Source: Opitutaceae bacterium UBA4094 (lineage in GTDB: Bacteria > Verrucomicrobiota > Verrucomicrobiia > Opitutales > Opitutaceae). From it: 9,002 nucleotides of DNA. Every line of letters starts with the position of its first letter. Positions within the stretch are counted from its first letter, which is position 1. The position numbers were made by a program, and so were the translations under genes. The notes below the pieces were generated by a model. It did not search any database. It had not been told where the DNA came from and saw nothing but the letters and a program-made list of their open reading frames with translations. Below are positions 5,931-9,002 of the stretch, in pieces. The DNA is taken from contig DFYA01000017.1 in NCBI GenBank assembly GCA_002382525.1, forward strand, positions 1-9,002. Direction: 5' to 3'.

Positions 5931-7064
5931 ATGCCCTACTTCGATCACAATGCCACGATGCCTATTGCGCAGGTCGCCCGTGAGACGTGGCTGCGGGCGC
6001 AGGACGAAGCCTGGCAGAACCCATCGAGTCCGTATCGCGCGGCGGCACAGGTGAAGATTCGCCTCGATGCGGCTCGGGAGAAATTCGCTATCCTCCTCGG
6101 CGACGAAGCGGAGCGTTATATTTTCACGTCCGGCGCGACGGAGGCGGCAAACCTCGTGCTGGCATGGTGGGCCCAGACGCTGCCTAAAGATGCGCTCATC
6201 GCGGTGAATCCCACGGAGCATCCGTGTGTGCTGGAGCCGGTGAAACATTTGTTTGGAGGCCGCGTGCGCTGGCTGCCTGTGAACGCGAACGGCGTCGTAG
6301 ACGTTGGAATGCTCAAGCAGTGTCACCTAATAGGTGACACTTTGGATCGCGTGGCGGCGGTGGTTGTGATGGCGGCGAACAACGAGACCGGGGTGTTGCA
6401 GCCTTGGAGCGAGGTCGCGGCGGCGTGCTCGGAGGCGGGTGTCGGATATCTATGTGATGCGTCGCAGTGGCTCGGAAAACTCCCCGCAGGCGGGATTGGT
6501 GGCGAAGGTTTTGCCATCGCGGCAGCGCATAAATTTGGCGGACCGAAAGGGGTGGGGTTGCTCAAGCTCGCGCCGCAAAGCGAAGGTTTGCGCGGACAGC
6601 TCGGCGGCGGACAAGAACGCGGGTTTCGCGGCGGCACCGAGGATTTTCCGGGGATTGCGGCGATGGGATCGGCGCTCGCGGAAGCGGAGCAAAAAAAGGT
6701 GTTTCAGGAGACGGAGCGTCTGCGATGGCGAGACGCGTTCGAACGTGCGATGGCGACGGCGGTGCCCGGGGTGCGCGTGATCGCGGCGGGTGCGGACCGG
6801 TTGTGGAATACGGTTTCGTTCATCATGCCCTTCGCGGACAACACACGTTGGGTCACGCGGCTGGATAAACGCGGGTTTCAGGTATCGACCGGGTCGGCGT
6901 GCGCGACGGGGAAGGGCGGACCGTCGCACGTGCTCGCGGCGATGGGCGTCGACAGCGAGGACGCGCGACGCGTCGTGCGCGTGAGTTCGGGCTGGGAGAC
7001 GAGCGAGGCGGATTGGCAAGCGCTCGCGGCGGCGTTCGGCGAGGTAGCGGCGGAGGTGCGTTGA
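5931..7064 (+). CDS. Cysteine desulfurase, NifS/IscS family (class V aminotransferase fold)
   Basis: This 377-residue PLP enzyme should convert cysteine to alanine and pass persulfide sulfur to iron-sulfur clusters or thiolated cofactors. The ATG at 5931 gives the usual family opening (MPYFDHNATMP). A TTG at 5871 adds an atypical hydrophobic leader and was not chosen. Visible motifs are TSGATEAANL (66-75), TEHPCV with the PLP-stacking His97, NNETGVLQP (150-158), CDASQ with Asp176, AAHKFGGPKG with the Schiff-base Lys201, GGGQERGFRGGTED (225-238) and GSACATGKGG with the catalytic Cys324. All essential residues are present, so it is probably active. Residues 131-137 (CHLIGDT) are encoded by a perfect DNA palindrome, and this loop seems a few residues longer than in relatives. 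No IscU, SufU or IscR gene is adjacent, so its acceptor is unknown. The next gene, recF, follows after 158 bases. Confidence 0.92.
   Translation: MPYFDHNATMPIAQVARETWLRAQDEAWQNPSSPYRAAAQVKIRLDAAREKFAILLGDEAERYIFTSGATEAANLVLAWWAQTLPKDALIAVNPTEHPCVLEPVKHLFGGRVRWLPVNANGVVDVGMLKQCHLIGDTLDRVAAVVVMAANNETGVLQPWSEVAAACSEAGVGYLCDASQWLGKLPAGGIGGEGFAIAAAHKFGGPKGVGLLKLAPQSEGLRGQLGGGQERGFRGGTEDFPGIAAMGSALAEAEQKKVFQETERLRWRDAFERAMATAVPGVRVIAAGADRLWNTVSFIMPFADNTRWVTRLDKRGFQVSTGSACATGKGGPSHVLAAMGVDSEDARRVVRVSSGWETSEADWQALAAAFGEVAAEVR
6319..6341. repeat. Perfect 23-base palindrome inside the cysteine desulfurase gene
   Basis: AGTGTCACCTA, a central A at 6330 and TAGGTGACACT form a perfect inverted repeat with 11-base arms. 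It is read in frame as CHLIGDT. The other two frames on this strand meet TAA or TGA inside the repeat, so only this phase keeps the gene open. Such a long perfect palindrome is unlikely by chance in a coding sequence and resembles a short dispersed palindromic repeat. No second copy exists in the window, so its repetitive nature is unproven. Confidence 0.75.
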
Positions 7065-7075
7065 CGTGACTGTGA

Positions 7076-7128
7076 GCGTGAGCTCGGAGGTCGCGGCGGG
7101 ACGGCGACCGAACTCCCGCGGCTCACGC
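7076..7128. repeat. Nested inverted repeat between the desulfurase gene and recF
   Basis: GCGTGAGC (7076-7083) pairs perfectly with GCTCACGC (7121-7128). Inside this, GGTCGC (7089-7094) pairs with GCGACC (7104-7109). It starts 12 bases after the desulfurase stop. The structure is GC-rich with no following T-tract, so it is either a weak or factor-assisted terminator or an mRNA-stabilising 3' structure. A smaller repeat, CGGAAT-TTG-ATTCCG, lies at 7169-7183. No gene is convincing in this 158-base gap. Confidence 0.4.
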
Positions 7129-7222
7129 CTCGGCCATGGGATGAACGCGACGTTGTGCAGGGCGGGCTCGGAATTTGATTCCGGTGGGCGGGGGTTGTCG
7201 GCCTAATGCGCGCTTCTCCTTC

Positions 7223-8323
7223 ATGCGCCTCCGCCGGATCACGCTGCAGCACTTTCGCAACATACCGCTCGCCGAACTCGCGTTCGAGAGGCGGCAGCAA
7301 TTTTTCGTGGGCGACAACGGGCAGGGAAAAACGAATTTACTCGAGGCAGCCGGGTTTGTGAGCGCGTTGCGCTCGTTTCGCACCACCGACTCGCGCGTGC
7401 TGATCGCACATGGTCAGAGTGAGGCCGCGCTTGCTTGTGAATTTGAACACGAACGACTCGGCGTGACGAAGCTCGTTATCAAGCTGCGCCCCGGCGGAAA
7501 AGAAGTGTGGTGCGACGGCGAGAAGGTGACGCGACTCGGCGACTACCTCGGGCGGTTTCCAACCGTCGTGTTTTCGTCGCAAGACCAGCAACTCGTGCGC
7601 GGTGCGCCGGGGCTGCGGCGGCGTTGGATGGACTTTACGTTGGCCGCCATGGACACGGGTTATCTGCGCGCGCTGCAGGGTTACCACAAGGCGCTCGCGG
7701 AGCGGAATGCGTTGCTGAAACGCGCGGGTGGCGGCGCCGGGAGCGCGGTGGGCGCGGAGTTGAGTGCGTTTGAAAAACCGCTGGCGGCGGCGGCGGCGGA
7801 GTTGTTGGTGAAGCGCGAGGCCGGTGTGGCCGAGCTCGCAGAACATGTTTCGGCGGCCTATGCGCGGATCGCGGACAGCGCGGAGCGGGCGGGCATTCGT
7901 TACGCACCCGACGTGACCGCGGAGAACGCGCACGGGTGGCTCGGGGTGTTCGAGCGCGGACGGGCGCGGGATCTGCAGTTTCGCACGACGCTGGCCGGGC
8001 CGCATCGCGACGAGTTGTTGTTCACCGTGGGCGAGCGTGCGGCGAAAGAGTTTGGATCGGAAGGGCAACAGCGGAGCCTGGTGCTCGCGTTGCAATTGGC
8101 GCAGGTGAGTTTTTTCCGCGCACGGTCGGGCGTGGAGCCGTTGCTGTTGGCGGACGATGTGTTGGGCGAACTCGACCCGCAGCGGCGGCGGCGGTTTTGG
8201 GCGACGCTCGGTGAGGCGCGTCAGGTGATCGCGACGGGGACCTCGTTGCCCGATGCCGAGCTGGGCGCGTGGGAGGTGTTTCGCGTGAAGGGCGGGATGT
8301 TTACGACGGAGGCGGGGGCGTGA
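7223..8323 (+). CDS. recF: DNA replication and repair protein RecF
   Basis: RecF is an SMC-like ATPase that binds gapped DNA with RecO and RecR and helps load RecA at stalled forks and single-strand gaps. The protein is 366 residues, the normal family length, and opens with MRLRRITLQHFRNI, the typical RecF start, which fixes the ATG at 7223. Walker A is GDNGQGKTN (30-38). VVFSSQDQQLVRGAPGLRRR (115-134) is the conserved central block, GPHRDEL (259-265) follows, the ABC-type signature is SEGQQRS (279-285), and Walker B with D-loop is LLLADDVLGELD (307-318). The middle coiled-coil-like region (about 150-250) is Ala- and Glu-rich. No Shine-Dalgarno sequence precedes the ATG. In many bacteria recF sits in dnaA-dnaN-recF-gyrB; here it stands between a cysteine desulfurase gene and a permease gene, so it appears detached from that cluster. 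Confidence 0.96.
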   Translation: MRLRRITLQHFRNIPLAELAFERRQQFFVGDNGQGKTNLLEAAGFVSALRSFRTTDSRVLIAHGQSEAALACEFEHERLGVTKLVIKLRPGGKEVWCDGEKVTRLGDYLGRFPTVVFSSQDQQLVRGAPGLRRRWMDFTLAAMDTGYLRALQGYHKALAERNALLKRAGGGAGSAVGAELSAFEKPLAAAAAELLVKREAGVAELAEHVSAAYARIADSAERAGIRYAPDVTAENAHGWLGVFERGRARDLQFRTTLAGPHRDELLFTVGERAAKEFGSEGQQRSLVLALQLAQVSFFRARSGVEPLLLADDVLGELDPQRRRRFWATLGEARQVIATGTSLPDAELGAWEVFRVKGGMFTTEAGA

Positions 8324-8336
8324 GTTCCGGGTAAAG

Positions 8337-8438
8337 CCTTTCTTTCTCTTTCCTCTTTATCTTTCTTCTTTCTCCGTTCTTCCGACCTGACGCGCATGAC
8401 TCCTGACGAAAGAGAAAGATTAAGAGAAAGAGGAAAGA
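8337..8438. repeat. Polypyrimidine/polypurine inverted repeat between recF and the TauE-family gene
   Basis: A 47-base pyrimidine tract (8337-8383), with only A8359 and G8376 as exceptions, is followed by a purine tract at 8408-8438 broken only by two T's. They pair as a long imperfect stem: 8347-8358 with 8427-8438 (12 bp), 8359-8366 with 8413-8420 (8 bp) after a 6-base bulge, and 8368-8372 with 8408-8412 (5 bp). The loop is about 35 bases. It could end recF transcription or form an unusual DNA structure. The composition contrasts sharply with the GC-rich coding DNA on both sides, and no gene is evident in this gap. Confidence 0.6.
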
Positions 8439-8457
8439 CGCGGATCGGGGGCGGCGT

Positions 8458-9002
8458 ATGAACCTCGAGGCGTGGCAGCTGGCGTTGGCGATTTTGGGGG
8501 CGCTTTTGGTGGGGCTTTCCAAGACCGGGATCGCGGGGCTGGGGATGCTGTTTGTGGTGATGTTTGCCAATGTGATTCCTGCGAAGGAATCGAGCGGGTT
8601 TGTGCTGCCGCTGTTGATTTTTGGCGATGTGGTCGCGGTGTGGGCGTATCGGCTGCATGCGAGGTGGGCGCATGTGTGGCGGCTGATGCCGTGGACGGCG
8701 GGCGGAGTGGTGATCGGCTACGTCGCGATGGGGCGTATCGACGACCGGCAGGCGCGGGTGTTGATCGGTGCGATCATCTTGGTGATGGTGTCGGTGCAGG
8801 TATGGCGGCGTTCGCGAGCGAAGGCGGACGACGTGGTGGAGCAGGGCGCCTGGTTTGCACCGACCATCGGCGTGCTGGCGGGGTTCACGACGTTGATCGC
8901 GAATGCGGCGGGTCCGTTGATGGCGATTTATCTGCTGGCGATGCGGCTGCCGAAGATGGAATACGTGGGCACGGCGGCAGTCTTTTTTCTTCTGCTGAAT
9001 CT
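8458..9002 (+). CDS. TauE/SafE-family membrane permease (partial, 3' end outside window)
   Basis: The ATG at 8458 opens a frame that runs to the window edge (181 codons). It begins MNLEAWQLALAILGALLVGLSKTGIAG, the characteristic TauE/SafE opening with the GLSKTG motif at the end of the first membrane segment. Further segments lie near 27-42, 47-63 (FVLPLLIFGDVVAVWAY), 78-91, 100-115, 131-148 and 153 onwards. The second family block is visible as NAAGPLMAIYLLAMRLPKMEYVGTAA, with the conserved N-AGP and GT-A residues. Family members export small anions such as sulfite, sulfoacetate or other organosulfur compounds across the inner membrane; the substrate here cannot be read from the sequence. 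The third codon position is dominated by G (GCG, GTG, CTG, GGG). A G-run but no proper Shine-Dalgarno sequence lies before the start. It follows recF by 134 bases and is separated from it by the polypyrimidine/polypurine hairpin, so it is probably a separate unit. Confidence 0.93.
   Translation, partial: MNLEAWQLALAILGALLVGLSKTGIAGLGMLFVVMFANVIPAKESSGFVLPLLIFGDVVAVWAYRLHARWAHVWRLMPWTAGGVVIGYVAMGRIDDRQARVLIGAIILVMVSVQVWRRSRAKADDVVEQGAWFAPTIGVLAGFTTLIANAAGPLMAIYLLAMRLPKMEYVGTAAVFFLLLN

Noticed and set aside
7141..7179. A 12-codon frame starting at ATG 7141 upstream of recF (MNATLCRAGSEF).
   Set aside because: It is too short, has no ribosome binding site and shows no leader-peptide features such as repeated regulatory codons.
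7337..8095. A 252-codon minus-strand open frame within recF.
   Set aside because: The Arg/His-rich translation is typical of antisense frames of GC-rich genes, and recF motifs on the plus strand are complete.
1..9002. CRISPR arrays, tRNA or rRNA genes, insertion sequences and prophage genes.
   Set aside because: I saw no regularly spaced direct repeats, no cloverleaf-like sequence, no transposase or integrase motif and no phage protein on either strand.

Overview
The window looks like chromosomal DNA of a GC-rich bacterium. I would guess a verrucomicrobium of the Opitutaceae type. This is an inference from GC-rich coding, start codons almost without Shine-Dalgarno sequences, a CDEVTSGLDP-style ABCG transporter and a stand-alone PAS protein, not from a database match. 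Nothing in it is clearly a phage, plasmid or defence island. All eight main genes read as intact, apart from the last, which runs off the right edge.

Layout. Positions 1-38 (minus strand) may hold the first codons of a divergent gene. From 161 to 4304 lies a tight three-gene plus-strand cluster: a fused ATPase-permease of the ABCG/ABC-2 type, a small lipoprotein, and a 688-residue exported helical-repeat protein of unknown function. Gaps between them are 17 and 2 bases, so they are probably one envelope operon. This is the best candidate for an uncharacterised system here. A monocistronic PAS-domain gene follows (4471-4995), behind an 11-bp inverted repeat and ahead of a strong bidirectional terminator (5137-5175). 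That terminator is shared with a convergent cytoplasmic cyclophilin (5726 down to 5211). A 204-base divergent gap with a perfect 14-base palindrome separates the cyclophilin from a NifS/IscS-type cysteine desulfurase (5931-7064). Next come recF (7223-8323) and the start of a TauE/SafE-family permease (8458 to the edge).

The most unusual signal is a perfect 23-base palindrome with 11-base arms (6319-6341) inside the cysteine desulfurase gene. It is read in the only open frame it allows on this strand (CHLIGDT), in a stretch where the protein appears longer than its family. This resembles a small palindromic repeat element that landed in frame in a coding gene. A second unusual structure is a polypyrimidine/polypurine inverted repeat of about 90 bases between recF and the TauE-family gene.

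Functional links: the desulfurase and the TauE/SafE permease are both plausibly connected with sulfur, but recF lies between them, so the proximity may be accidental. No tRNA, rRNA, CRISPR array or insertion sequence was found. Every intergenic gap is shorter than 300 bases.
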